Source: JAPWJZ01 sp041287865
Lineage (GTDB): Bacteria > Pseudomonadota > Alphaproteobacteria > Micavibrionales > UBA2020
Direction: 5' to 3'
NCBI GenBank assembly: GCA_041287865.1
Contig: JBGGMV010000024.1
Span: forward strand, 1-8,262
DNA length: 8,262 nucleotides
A model generated the notes under the pieces. That model was not told the origin of the DNA and made no database searches. It saw only the letters and a list, made by a program, of their open reading frames with translations. Each line of letters opens with the position of its first letter. Position 1 is the stretch's first letter. This document shows, one piece after another, positions 1-6,037 of the stretch. The translations under genes and the position numbers were made by a program.

Positions 1-647
1 CGGAAGATGCCGGTATCAATGCCGCGCGAGACAAGGTGGATTTTATCGTTCACCAGGCCCCAGTCGGCCAGACCCTGTTTCAACTCGGGCGTGGCGGCCA
101 TGACGGCGTCGGCTTTCTTGTGCATGCGCTTCAGGAAGCCCAGCATGGCCTTGCCCGCGACAGCGCGCGGAACAAGGGGAACGTTGAAACCGTCTTCCTT
201 CACATACTGCTGCCAGTTGGTGTGGAAGGCGGTGGAAACCGAAATGCCATGGCGCTTGCAATAGTTGAGCGCGCGGATGCCGAGCGGGCCTTCCGTCGCC
301 ACATGCACGTGCGCGGGTTTCAGGTTGCCGATGCGCTGGCGCAGGTCCTTGCGCGACGGGATGACCATGCGGATGCTTTCCTGCTGCGGCAGGGTGAAGG
401 GCTTGTTGCGTTTGAACGCGGCCTTCAGCTTGCTTTCCTCGCCCGGGTAATCGAAGGGCGTCAGGTACTTCACGTCATAGAATTTCTGAAGATAGGGATC
501 GAGGCCCTGATAGGTGCGCACCACGCCGTTCACGCGTTCCTTGTCCTTGGGCGACAGCGGCACAGCATCGGGATTTTCGAGCGCGGCTTCGGTAACGATG
601 AGGAGGACAGGTTTTTTGCGGGTGGACGGGCTATCGGGAGCAGTCAT
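1..647 (-). CDS. GT4-family glycosyltransferase, N-terminal 215 residues (cut by left edge)
   Basis: Probable retaining sugar transferase with a GT-B fold, moving a sugar from a nucleotide-sugar donor to a lipid or glycan on the inner face of the membrane. The visible part begins with a beta strand (KPVLLIVTEA, residues 12-21) and has the family's NGVVRT glycine-rich loop at 40-45, HVATEGPLG at 115-123, STAFHTNW at 138-145 and VSRGIDTGIF at 206-215, the entry to the donor-binding C-terminal domain. These match the bacterial group-1 glycosyltransferases whose usual motifs are NGVVRT, HIATEGPLG and SYHT. The family is about 350 residues long, so roughly 40% lies off the window, including the catalytic E-x7-E region. 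The start is ATG at 647-645, preceded by an AAGGTG ribosome site 7 bases upstream and by a promoter. The stretch between strand 1 and NGVVRT is longer than usual (about residues 22-39). Family is fairly sure; donor and acceptor cannot be read from the sequence. Confidence 0.85.
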   Translation of the reverse strand, partial: MTAPDSPSTRKKPVLLIVTEAALENPDAVPLSPKDKERVNGVVRTYQGLDPYLQKFYDVKYLTPFDYPGEESKLKAAFKRNKPFTLPQQESIRMVIPSRKDLRQRIGNLKPAHVHVATEGPLGIRALNYCKRHGISVSTAFHTNWQQYVKEDGFNVPLVPRAVAGKAMLGFLKRMHKKADAVMAATPELKQGLADWGLVNDKIHLVSRGIDTGIF

Positions 648-654
648 TTTTACA

Positions 655-660
655 CACCTT
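655..660 (-). promoter_or_regulatory. Ribosome binding site of the glycosyltransferase
   Basis: AAGGTG on the minus strand, 7 bases before the ATG at 647. It is one of the clearer Shine-Dalgarno sites in the window and supports this start. Confidence 0.7.
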
Positions 661-685
661 TTTTATTCCCTCTGAACCCGGTGAG

Positions 686-715
686 ACCGTAGCATTTTGG
701 AATGACGGCGGTCAA
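686..715 (-). promoter_or_regulatory. Sigma70-type promoter for the glycosyltransferase
   Basis: On the minus strand TTGACC (715-710), an 18-base spacer, then TACGGT (691-686) within GCTACGGT. Transcription would start near 679, giving a leader of about 32 bases that contains the ribosome site. The design matches the divergent promoter at 781-810 (same spacer, GCTACGCT), which raises confidence in both. The roughly 65 bases between the two -35 boxes are AT-rich compared with the rest of the window. Confidence 0.55.
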
Positions 716-780
716 TTATTATGTATAAAGAATTGCAACCTATTGAAATAAAATGCTTTTAGAAGACGGCGCGCCGGCTT

Positions 781-810
781 TTGACAGGCCGGAAGATCGC
801 GTGCTACGCT
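781..810 (+). promoter_or_regulatory. Sigma70-type promoter for the coiled-coil protein gene
   Basis: TTGACA (781-786), an 18-base spacer and TACGCT (805-810) within GCTACGCT. The predicted start of transcription is near 817. An 8-base palindrome, TTGTACAA, lies at 821-828 just downstream and could be an operator half or chance. The promoter lies inside the upstream-extended reading frame that opens at 753, so translation most likely begins at the ATG at 843 instead. Confidence 0.6.
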
Positions 811-842
811 TGGGGTATCATTGTACAACAACACGGGACATC

Positions 843-1496
843 ATGGCCGATAAGGAAACCCTTTCCAGTCTTTCATCATTGCGCACCGAATTCGCCCGAA
901 AGGCAGCAAGGGAATACCCCCAGGTCACATTGCCCAATAACGGGCACAACGGCGCGGTTACTGCTGCATTCTACAAGAAAACGGGCGACAAAATTCTCAC
1001 CGCGGAGGGATCTGTCGAGCGCGGCGACATCAAGGCCGCACTGGAACAATTAAGCGACGCGAACAGCGATGTTGCCCGCAAATCCGCAAGGCTGGCGCTG
1101 AATGCAGAGGATTGCCGCCGTTTCAGCGACGACCGGACGCTGCTGGAGGCACAGGCGGAGGAGATGAAGAATTATTCCAAACGGCTGGATAGTGTCATCC
1201 GGCACCTTGCCTCCGCGGAAAAAAGGCAGCTGGAAGCCGCAGGCGCCGACCCCGCCACAATGCTGCGCCTCGCCGAGATCCTGAAAAAAGACATCACCTA
1301 TAACAACGAATACAGCAATATCGCAGACATCCAGAAAATCCTCGTCCTGTCCGCAGAGATCCAGCAGCGGCAGGAAAAGCTGATCAGGGAACTGGCCGAA
1401 AAAGTCGACAGGCTGGAAAAACAGCTGGCGGAGGAGCCCGCGCCCATCCTGGACAAAAGCCGCCTCGCCCCGCCCGCGCGCCCGCCGCAACCCTGA
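843..1496 (+). CDS. Hypothetical protein, charged, with C-terminal coiled coil
   Basis: I do not recognise this 217-residue protein. It has no signal peptide or membrane segment and looks cytoplasmic. Residues 1-90 are mixed and contain a short Asn/Gly-rich patch (LPNNGHNG, 30-37). Residues about 95-197 are highly helical and charged, with a convincing heptad pattern around 160-197 (IQKILVL to LEKQLAEE), so it is probably a coiled-coil oligomer or scaffold. The tail is Pro-rich (EEPAPILDKSRLAPPARPPQP region, 197-217). The frame stays open back to 753, but a promoter at 781-810 makes the ATG at 843 the likely start; the ribosome site there is weak (GGGA, 835-838). The Ada-like gene follows 78 bases later on the same strand. 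Real coding is supported by the promoter, the amphipathic pattern and the length; function is unknown. Confidence 0.75.
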   Translation: MADKETLSSLSSLRTEFARKAAREYPQVTLPNNGHNGAVTAAFYKKTGDKILTAEGSVERGDIKAALEQLSDANSDVARKSARLALNAEDCRRFSDDRTLLEAQAEEMKNYSKRLDSVIRHLASAEKRQLEAAGADPATMLRLAEILKKDITYNNEYSNIADIQKILVLSAEIQQRQEKLIRELAEKVDRLEKQLAEEPAPILDKSRLAPPARPPQP

Positions 1497-1574
1497 AAAT
1501 CAGGAAATCGCGCAAGAAGCGGATAGTTTTTAGCCCCCGCAAGGACTAGGTTACTGGGAGAAAGGCGATTCCCC

Positions 1575-2429
1575 ATGGCCAAGGCCCGCGTTAAACAGGA
1601 CGAAATCCAGCTGATGCAGCAGCTCTGCCGCTTTATCGACGCGGGCAGCGAGGATGCGCTGACACTGGACGCGCTGGCAGCGCAGGCGGGCATGAGCCCC
1701 TTTCACCTGCAGCGCCGCTTCCGCGCGGTCATTGGCGTCAGCCCGAAGGAATACCACCAGTCCTGCCGGTTGAAAAAACTGAAGGCAGGATTGAAAACGA
1801 AATCATCAGTGACCGAAGCGATTTTCGACGCGGGCTATAATTCCTCCAGCCGCGTCTACGGCAAGATTGACGAAAGCCTTGGCATGACGCCGCGCCAGTA
1901 CCGGCAGCGGGGGGAACAGGCCGGCATTTCCTACGCCAGCGGCAAGACACCGCTCGGCCGCGTGATGATTGCGGCCACCGATCGCGGGATCTGCTTTATA
2001 CAATTCGCGGATAGTGACGCCGCATTGCTGAAACTGCTGAAGGCGGAATTTCCCGCAGCGAACCTCTCGCCGATGGATGCGGCGGGCGAAAAGGAATTCG
2101 CCAAGTGGATGAAGGCGCTGAACGCCTATCTGTCGCAAGACACCGCTGCGCTCGACCTGCCGCTCGACATTCGCGGCACGGCCTTCCAGACGAAGGTGTG
2201 GAAATATCTGCAGAAAATTCCGGGCGGCAAGCCGCAATCCTACGCGCAAGTCGCCAAAGGCATCGGTCAGGACGGATCGGCCCGCGCCGTGGCCCGCGCC
2301 TGCGCCACCAACCGCATTGCCATCGTCATTCCCTGCCACCGCGTCATCCGGGGCGACGGCGGGATTTCGGGCTATAAATGGGGCGTGGAGCGGAAGCGAA
2401 AACTGCTGGAGCTGGAAGGCCGCGTATGA
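1575..2429 (+). CDS. Ada-like fusion: AraC-type HTH plus O6-alkylguanine-DNA methyltransferase
   Basis: A 284-residue DNA repair protein expected to take the alkyl group from O6-methylguanine onto its own cysteine. Residues about 12-112 are an AraC-type double helix-turn-helix (TLDALAAQAGMSPFHLQRRF region; second motif VTEAIFDAGYNSSSRVY, ending SLGMTPRQYR). Residues about 117-284 are the Ogt/Ada-C domain: Arg finger R237 in SARAVARAC, N246, and the active site IPCHRV with nucleophile C254, followed by GYKWGVERKRKLLELEG. The Cys-rich N-terminal Ada domain that repairs methylphosphotriesters and switches E. coli Ada into an activator is absent; the protein begins directly at the HTH. Such two-domain forms are known in proteobacteria. 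ATG 1575 has GAAAGG (1559-1564) upstream; a weak -10-like TAGGTT lies at 1547-1552 without a good -35. Its stop overlaps the start of the transporter gene. Enzyme assignment is firm; a regulatory role is inference. Confidence 0.93.
   Translation: MAKARVKQDEIQLMQQLCRFIDAGSEDALTLDALAAQAGMSPFHLQRRFRAVIGVSPKEYHQSCRLKKLKAGLKTKSSVTEAIFDAGYNSSSRVYGKIDESLGMTPRQYRQRGEQAGISYASGKTPLGRVMIAATDRGICFIQFADSDAALLKLLKAEFPAANLSPMDAAGEKEFAKWMKALNAYLSQDTAALDLPLDIRGTAFQTKVWKYLQKIPGGKPQSYAQVAKGIGQDGSARAVARACATNRIAIVIPCHRVIRGDGGISGYKWGVERKRKLLELEGRV
2414..2419 (+). promoter_or_regulatory. Ribosome binding site inside the Ada-like gene
   Basis: GGAAGG ends 6 bases before the ATG at 2426, within the last codons of the Ada-like gene. 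It decides the transporter start at 2426 over the in-frame upstream start at 2378, which would overlap much more and lacks such a site. Confidence 0.6.
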
Positions 2430-3313
2430 CCCCCGCGAATACCGCCCGCCTGCTCCTGCTCGCCGCTATCTGGGGGGCTTCATTCCTCATGATGCGCATC
2501 CTCGGCCCCGTGCTGGGCGCGCTGCTGACGGCTGAGCTGCGCGTGATTATCGCAGGGTCGGCCCTGCTGCTCTGGGCGAAGATCACGCGGGTTGATTGCC
2601 AGTGGGGGAAATACTGGCAGCATTACATTTTCATCGGCGCGATCAATTCCGCCCTGCCCTTCGCGCTCTATGCCTGGGGCCTGCTGCATATGCCTTCGGC
2701 CTATGCGGGCATTCTGAATTCAAGCACGCCGCTCTTCGGTGCGATTTTGTCGGCGGCGCTGATGATCGAAAAACTGACGCCGGTGAAGGGCGCGGGGCTG
2801 GTGCTGGGCGCCTGCGGCGTAGCGCTGGTCACCAACCTTGGCGGCGGGGAGCATGACGCCTATTTCACCCTTGCCGTTTTCGCCTGCCTTGTAGCCTCGG
2901 CCTGCTATGCCATCTGCAGCCTGTATATCCGGCGCTTCATATCGGATGCGAAGCCTGTCGCCATCGGCGCCTGCAGCCAGCTGGTGGCGAGCGTTTTGCT
3001 GGCGCCCGCGCTGGCCGGTATGCCGGCGCTCTCGGCCTTTACGCCCCTCATCATCGTCAATATCCTCGGCCTGTCGCTGCTCAGTTCCGGCATTGCCTAC
3101 CTGCTCTATTTCCGCCTGATTGCAGAGGCCGGGCCGTCGAAGGCCATGACGGTGACCTTCCTTGTGCCGATGTTCGGGATGTTCTGGGGCCACCTGCTGC
3201 TGGACGAGCCCATCACGGCCACGATGCTGGCCGGCTGCGCCCTTATTCTGCTGGGCACGGCCTGCGTGGTCGGTCTTGTGCCCCTGAAAAAGCAGGATTT
3301 TTTAAAACAGTAG
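2426..3313 (+). CDS. EamA-family (DMT superfamily) membrane transporter
   Basis: A 295-residue inner-membrane protein with about ten hydrophobic segments in two EamA repeats, roughly residues 6-136 and 147-285. The first repeat has the family's WGASF (16-20) and LNSSTPLF (97-104). The second has FLVPMFGMFWG (245-255) and LDEPIT (259-264), the usual P and E positions near the end of an EamA unit. Length is typical for the family. Members export amino acids, nucleosides or other metabolites; the substrate cannot be told here. The start ATG at 2426 overlaps the stop of the Ada-like gene as ATGA, and no separate promoter is visible, so the two are probably co-transcribed and translationally coupled. 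The tail ends with a basic stretch (PLKKQDFLKQ). Confidence 0.92.
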   Translation: MTPANTARLLLLAAIWGASFLMMRILGPVLGALLTAELRVIIAGSALLLWAKITRVDCQWGKYWQHYIFIGAINSALPFALYAWGLLHMPSAYAGILNSSTPLFGAILSAALMIEKLTPVKGAGLVLGACGVALVTNLGGGEHDAYFTLAVFACLVASACYAICSLYIRRFISDAKPVAIGACSQLVASVLLAPALAGMPALSAFTPLIIVNILGLSLLSSGIAYLLYFRLIAEAGPSKAMTVTFLVPMFGMFWGHLLLDEPITATMLAGCALILLGTACVVGLVPLKKQDFLKQ

Positions 3314-3323
3314 GGATTTATTT

Positions 3324-3352
3324 TTGACAGTGGCACGTTGGAGCCTTATAGG
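3324..3352 (+). promoter_or_regulatory. Strong-looking sigma70 promoter directly before the VTT gene
   Basis: TTGACA (3324-3329), a 17-base spacer and TATAGG (3347-3352) form the best promoter match in the window. The -10 box ends only 6 bases before the ATG at 3359, so the start of transcription should fall at or beside the first base of the start codon. The only Shine-Dalgarno-like bases (AGGTG, 3350-3354) overlap the -10 box and would be missing from this transcript. Confidence 0.65.
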
Positions 3353-3358
3353 TGCTGC

Positions 3359-4090
3359 ATGACCGAAAAAAGACCGCGCAAAATCAAGCCCCGCTACATC
3401 ATCCCCGCCGTGATCGCCACGGTGCTGGTGGCCTTGGGCCTTGTGTGGCAGTTCACCCCCCTTTCAGAATACGCGACACCCGAAAAGATCGTGGCGCTGG
3501 CGCAGGATTTCGCGCACCAGCCCATGGCGCCGTTGATGATGGTCGGCGTTATCATCCTCGCAACGGCAATGCTTGTGCCGCTGTCCGTCATGACGCTCTC
3601 GACCGCGATGGTTTTCGGCCCCTTCGAGGGCATCGCCATTTCGATGACCGGCGCGATCACTAGCGCGCTGCTGGGCTTCGGCCTTGGCCGCCTGTTGGGC
3701 AACAAGGGACTGCGGAAATTTATCGGGCCCGTGGCGGATAAACTGCGCGGGCATCTTGAAACCGGCGGCATCGCGGGGCTGATTGCGCTGCGTTTCGTGC
3801 CCATCGCGCCCTATACGGCGATGAATATCGCGCTGGGCGTGATCGGCGTTCCGTTTTCATCGTTTATCATTTCATCGACGCTGGAATTACTGCCGGGCTG
3901 CGCGATCCGCGCGTTCCTTGGCGGGGCGATCAGCGACCTCTGGCATCACCCGAACCCGCAGAATATCAGCGTTGTGGCTGCTGGAATCGTGGCATGGATC
4001 GGCGTCGTTTACATGACGCATATCATCGGCAAAAGCTGGAAAAAGAAACACGGCCACGCGCCACGCAATCACAAACTGGCGCATTCCTGA
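3359..4090 (+). CDS. TVP38/TMEM64 (VTT-domain, DedA-superfamily) membrane protein
   Basis: A 243-residue inner-membrane protein. A basic N-terminus (TEKRPRKIKPR) leads into a first membrane helix at about 13-32. The VTT domain spans about 60-190: VPLSVMTLSTAMVFGPFEG (73-91), a Gly-rich stretch ending GFGLGRLLG (106-114), then LRFVPIAPYTAMN (144-156) and the ELLPGCAIRAFLGG segment (176-189) that follow the conserved family layout. A last helix lies at about 204-224, followed by a basic His-rich tail. Relatives in this superfamily have been linked to lipid scrambling and undecaprenyl-phosphate or polyprenyl-lipid recycling; which applies here is unknown. ATG 3359 is preferred over the in-frame TTG at 3338, which lies between the -35 and -10 boxes and would not be transcribed from this promoter. 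It ends one base from the converging membrane-protein gene. Confidence 0.9.
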   Translation: MTEKRPRKIKPRYIIPAVIATVLVALGLVWQFTPLSEYATPEKIVALAQDFAHQPMAPLMMVGVIILATAMLVPLSVMTLSTAMVFGPFEGIAISMTGAITSALLGFGLGRLLGNKGLRKFIGPVADKLRGHLETGGIAGLIALRFVPIAPYTAMNIALGVIGVPFSSFIISSTLELLPGCAIRAFLGGAISDLWHHPNPQNISVVAAGIVAWIGVVYMTHIIGKSWKKKHGHAPRNHKLAHS

Positions 4091-4091
4091 G

Positions 4092-4445
4092 TTATTTGCG
4101 TTTCAGACCGTTGATCCATTGGATCTTGCGTGCCGGATAGCCGAGCCAGCGGCGCAGGAGATTACAGGCGAATTGCATCGCAATCGCGGCAATCCACATC
4201 CCAGCGACAAAACCGAGCCCGCCAACCCACATGCGATAGGTTGCTGAATGCTCCGGCCAGAGCAGGAAAATGGCGCCCATCATGCCAAGCGCTCCAGAGC
4301 TGACGCGAAATAGCACCGCCGTAATCACCAGAAACGCTCCCAGCCACAGCGGCACGGGGCCGTTTTTCCGCGTTAAGCCCAGATATTCCCAGACAAGCAA
4401 AAGAACAACAGAAAAAACAAATAGAGCCGTAGCGCGTTCGAGCAT
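4092..4445 (-). CDS. Small membrane protein of unknown function, last gene of the gshA cluster
   Basis: I do not recognise this 117-residue protein. It has three or four hydrophobic segments at about 6-23, 33-47, 51-63 and 74-93, short charged loops (GLTRKNGP 23-30; WPEHSATYR 63-71) and a basic C-terminal tail (LLRRWLGYPARKIQWINGLKRK region, 96-117), which predicts the tail in the cytoplasm. Its ATG directly follows the gshA stop codon (TAA then ATG with no gap), and an AAGG at 4457-4454 within the last gshA codons lies 8 bases before the ATG. It is therefore almost certainly co-transcribed and probably coupled with gshA. Nothing in the sequence ties it to glutathione chemistry. It ends one base from the VTT gene on the other strand, with no terminator between. 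Confidence 0.8.
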   Translation of the reverse strand: MLERATALFVFSVVLLLVWEYLGLTRKNGPVPLWLGAFLVITAVLFRVSSGALGMMGAIFLLWPEHSATYRMWVGGLGFVAGMWIAAIAMQFACNLLRRWLGYPARKIQWINGLKRK

Positions 4446-5954
4446 TTACCCCGCCTTAAAGTCTTTGGCGGGTGGTGCGAGTTTCGCGTTTTCGTTTGCG
4501 GCGGCAGGTTGCGGCGTTGCGGCCGGTTGCGGCTGGCGGAAGGCGAAGATGCTGGGGTTTTTCTCGTAGTCCATATACTCGTAAAGTTTCGTGATGTCTT
4601 TTTTCCACGTGCCTTCGTAAAGCTCCAGCAGGCGCTGCGCCCAGTTCATGCCGGTATCGGCGATTTCCTTGAGCGGCGCGAGATAGATGCTTTCGTCTTC
4701 GCCCTTGTCGTTCAGCACGGCGCGGCGTTTCAATCCGGCCTCCGACAGCGCGAGGCAGTTTTTGGCGAGTTCCTGCACAGTCGTCGTGCCGTTCATAAAG
4801 GGCGTTTGCAGCCCGTGCTGCGGCGTCATGATGCGCAGGTAATCGCGGTCTTCGTTCGACCAGTCCTTGACCATTTCATAGGCTTTATCGAGCGATTCCT
4901 TGTCGTACAAAATTCCCGCCCAGAAGGCCGGCAACGCCTTGATCATCTCGGGCGGGCCGACGTCGGTGCCGCGCATTTCGAGGAAGCGGCGCAGGCGCAC
5001 TTCGGGCCAGATGGTGTTCAGGTGGTTTTGCCAGTCGCCGATGGTGGCTTTCTGGCCGGGGCAGGCTTCAAGCTTGCCCTCCATGAAATCCTTGAACATC
5101 GCGCCCTTGGTATCGACGAACAAATTGCCTTTATAGATGCCCAGCAGCGGCATGGTGTTCATCGCGTAATCGACGAATTTCTCGAACCCGAAATCTTCTT
5201 CAAACGCGATCGGCAGCATAAAGCCGTAACGGCCGCCGAGGTTATTGAACAGCTGGTGGCTGCGGTAGCTTTGATAGCCCGAAGGTTTGCCGTCGCAGAA
5301 CGGCGAATTGGCGAACAGCGCGACGGCGATGGGCTGCAAAGCCAAACTGACTCGCAGCATTTTCACCATGTCCTCCTCGCTCTGGAAGCCAAGGTTCACT
5401 TGTACAGTCGACGTGCAGGATGCAACCTCGACCGCCTTGTCGAATTTCTTGTCCTCGAACCATTCGAACAGGCCTTCGTAGCGCGTCTTGGGCATAAAGG
5501 GCATGTCGCTGCCGTGCTTCACGGGCTGGTAGCCTGTGGCGAGCATCTTGAAGCCAAGTTCCTTGCAGACGGCGACGCTTTCGGTGATCGTTTCGTCGGT
5601 TTCCTTGGCGATCTGGTGGCAGTTTTTCAGCGGCGCGCCGCCGGTTTCCATCTGCAGGCCGGGTTCAAACGTCCATGAAACGTTGTTTTTCGACAGCGAC
5701 ACGACGACGCCGTGCTCGGTTTCACCCGGCGTCCAGCCTCTTTCGGCGGCCATCTTGTTGATGAAATCCTCGACGCCCTTGCGCCCTTCAGTCCCCTCGA
5801 AGGGAACGGGTGTGCCGTCGGGGTAGAAAGGCGGCTTTTCGTGCTCGGCGCCGATCAGGCGTTTCTCATGCGGCGTGCAGCCGGCACGGAACCACTCGAC
5901 CAGCTCTTCCTTGCTTTCGATAACTTTTTTGTCGACTTTACTGGCTGTGGACAT
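4446..5954 (-). CDS. gshA: Glutamate-cysteine ligase (first step of glutathione synthesis)
   Basis: Joins L-glutamate and L-cysteine with ATP to form gamma-glutamylcysteine in the cytoplasm. The 502-residue protein belongs to the plant/alphaproteobacterial GCS2-type class: GAEHEK (35-40, metal/ATP-binding Glu residues), FEPGLQMETGG (96-106), CTSTVQVNLGF (180-190), ANSPF (215-219) and RLRRFLEMRGTD (320-331) are all in order. The family is usually about 455 residues; here the extra length is mainly a Pro/Ala-rich tail from about residue 473 to the end (QPQPAATPQPAAANENAK and onward), which is probably disordered. ATG 5954 has no recognisable Shine-Dalgarno site; the leader is AT-rich. rsmE lies 83 bases upstream on the same strand and the small membrane protein follows with no gap. 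A promoter at 6017-5990 lets gshA be made apart from rsmE. Confidence 0.96.
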   Translation of the reverse strand: MSTASKVDKKVIESKEELVEWFRAGCTPHEKRLIGAEHEKPPFYPDGTPVPFEGTEGRKGVEDFINKMAAERGWTPGETEHGVVVSLSKNNVSWTFEPGLQMETGGAPLKNCHQIAKETDETITESVAVCKELGFKMLATGYQPVKHGSDMPFMPKTRYEGLFEWFEDKKFDKAVEVASCTSTVQVNLGFQSEEDMVKMLRVSLALQPIAVALFANSPFCDGKPSGYQSYRSHQLFNNLGGRYGFMLPIAFEEDFGFEKFVDYAMNTMPLLGIYKGNLFVDTKGAMFKDFMEGKLEACPGQKATIGDWQNHLNTIWPEVRLRRFLEMRGTDVGPPEMIKALPAFWAGILYDKESLDKAYEMVKDWSNEDRDYLRIMTPQHGLQTPFMNGTTTVQELAKNCLALSEAGLKRRAVLNDKGEDESIYLAPLKEIADTGMNWAQRLLELYEGTWKKDITKLYEYMDYEKNPSIFAFRQPQPAATPQPAAANENAKLAPPAKDFKAG

Positions 5955-5989
5955 GATAGATTTATGTAATTGCTATGAATGAATAGCCG

Positions 5990-6017
5990 ATAATAGCGGC
6001 TTATGGCATTACGTCAA
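5990..6017 (-). promoter_or_regulatory. Promoter for gshA in the rsmE-gshA gap
   Basis: On the minus strand TTGACG (6017-6012), a 16-base spacer and TATTAT (5995-5990) within GCTATTAT. The predicted start of transcription is near 5983, leaving an AT-rich leader of about 28 bases with no clear ribosome site. The spacer is one base shorter than ideal. Confidence 0.5.
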
Positions 6018-6037
6018 CATGCCTGTTATTACGGAAA

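Noticed and set aside
36..692. A 218-codon plus-strand open frame at the left edge
   Set aside because: It is antisense to the glycosyltransferase, which carries conserved motifs, a ribosome site and a promoter.
753..842. Upstream start (ATG 753) for the coiled-coil protein
   Set aside because: A good promoter (781-810) lies inside this extension, so the bases before about 817 would not be in the message.
1506..1516. GCGCAAGA before the Ada-like gene, resembling the core of the E. coli Ada box
   Set aside because: The AAT half-site is 3 bases from GCAA, not 6 as in E. coli, and the protein lacks the N-terminal domain that contacts that box. Chance match is more likely.
1494..1533. Possible terminator after the coiled-coil gene (CCTGA-AAA-TCAGG, later TTTTT)
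   Set aside because: The stem is 5 bases with a 3-base loop and is separated from the T-run by more than 15 bases. It does not form a standard intrinsic terminator.
3282..3303. CCTG-CAGG hairpin followed by a T-run at the end of the transporter gene
   Set aside because: The stem is only 4 base pairs and lies within the coding sequence. It is too weak to call, although partial termination cannot be excluded.
4509..5678. A 389-codon open frame on the plus strand
   Set aside because: It is wholly antisense to gshA, whose protein has a full set of family motifs. The translated product has no recognisable domain and its composition is typical of a GC-rich antisense frame.
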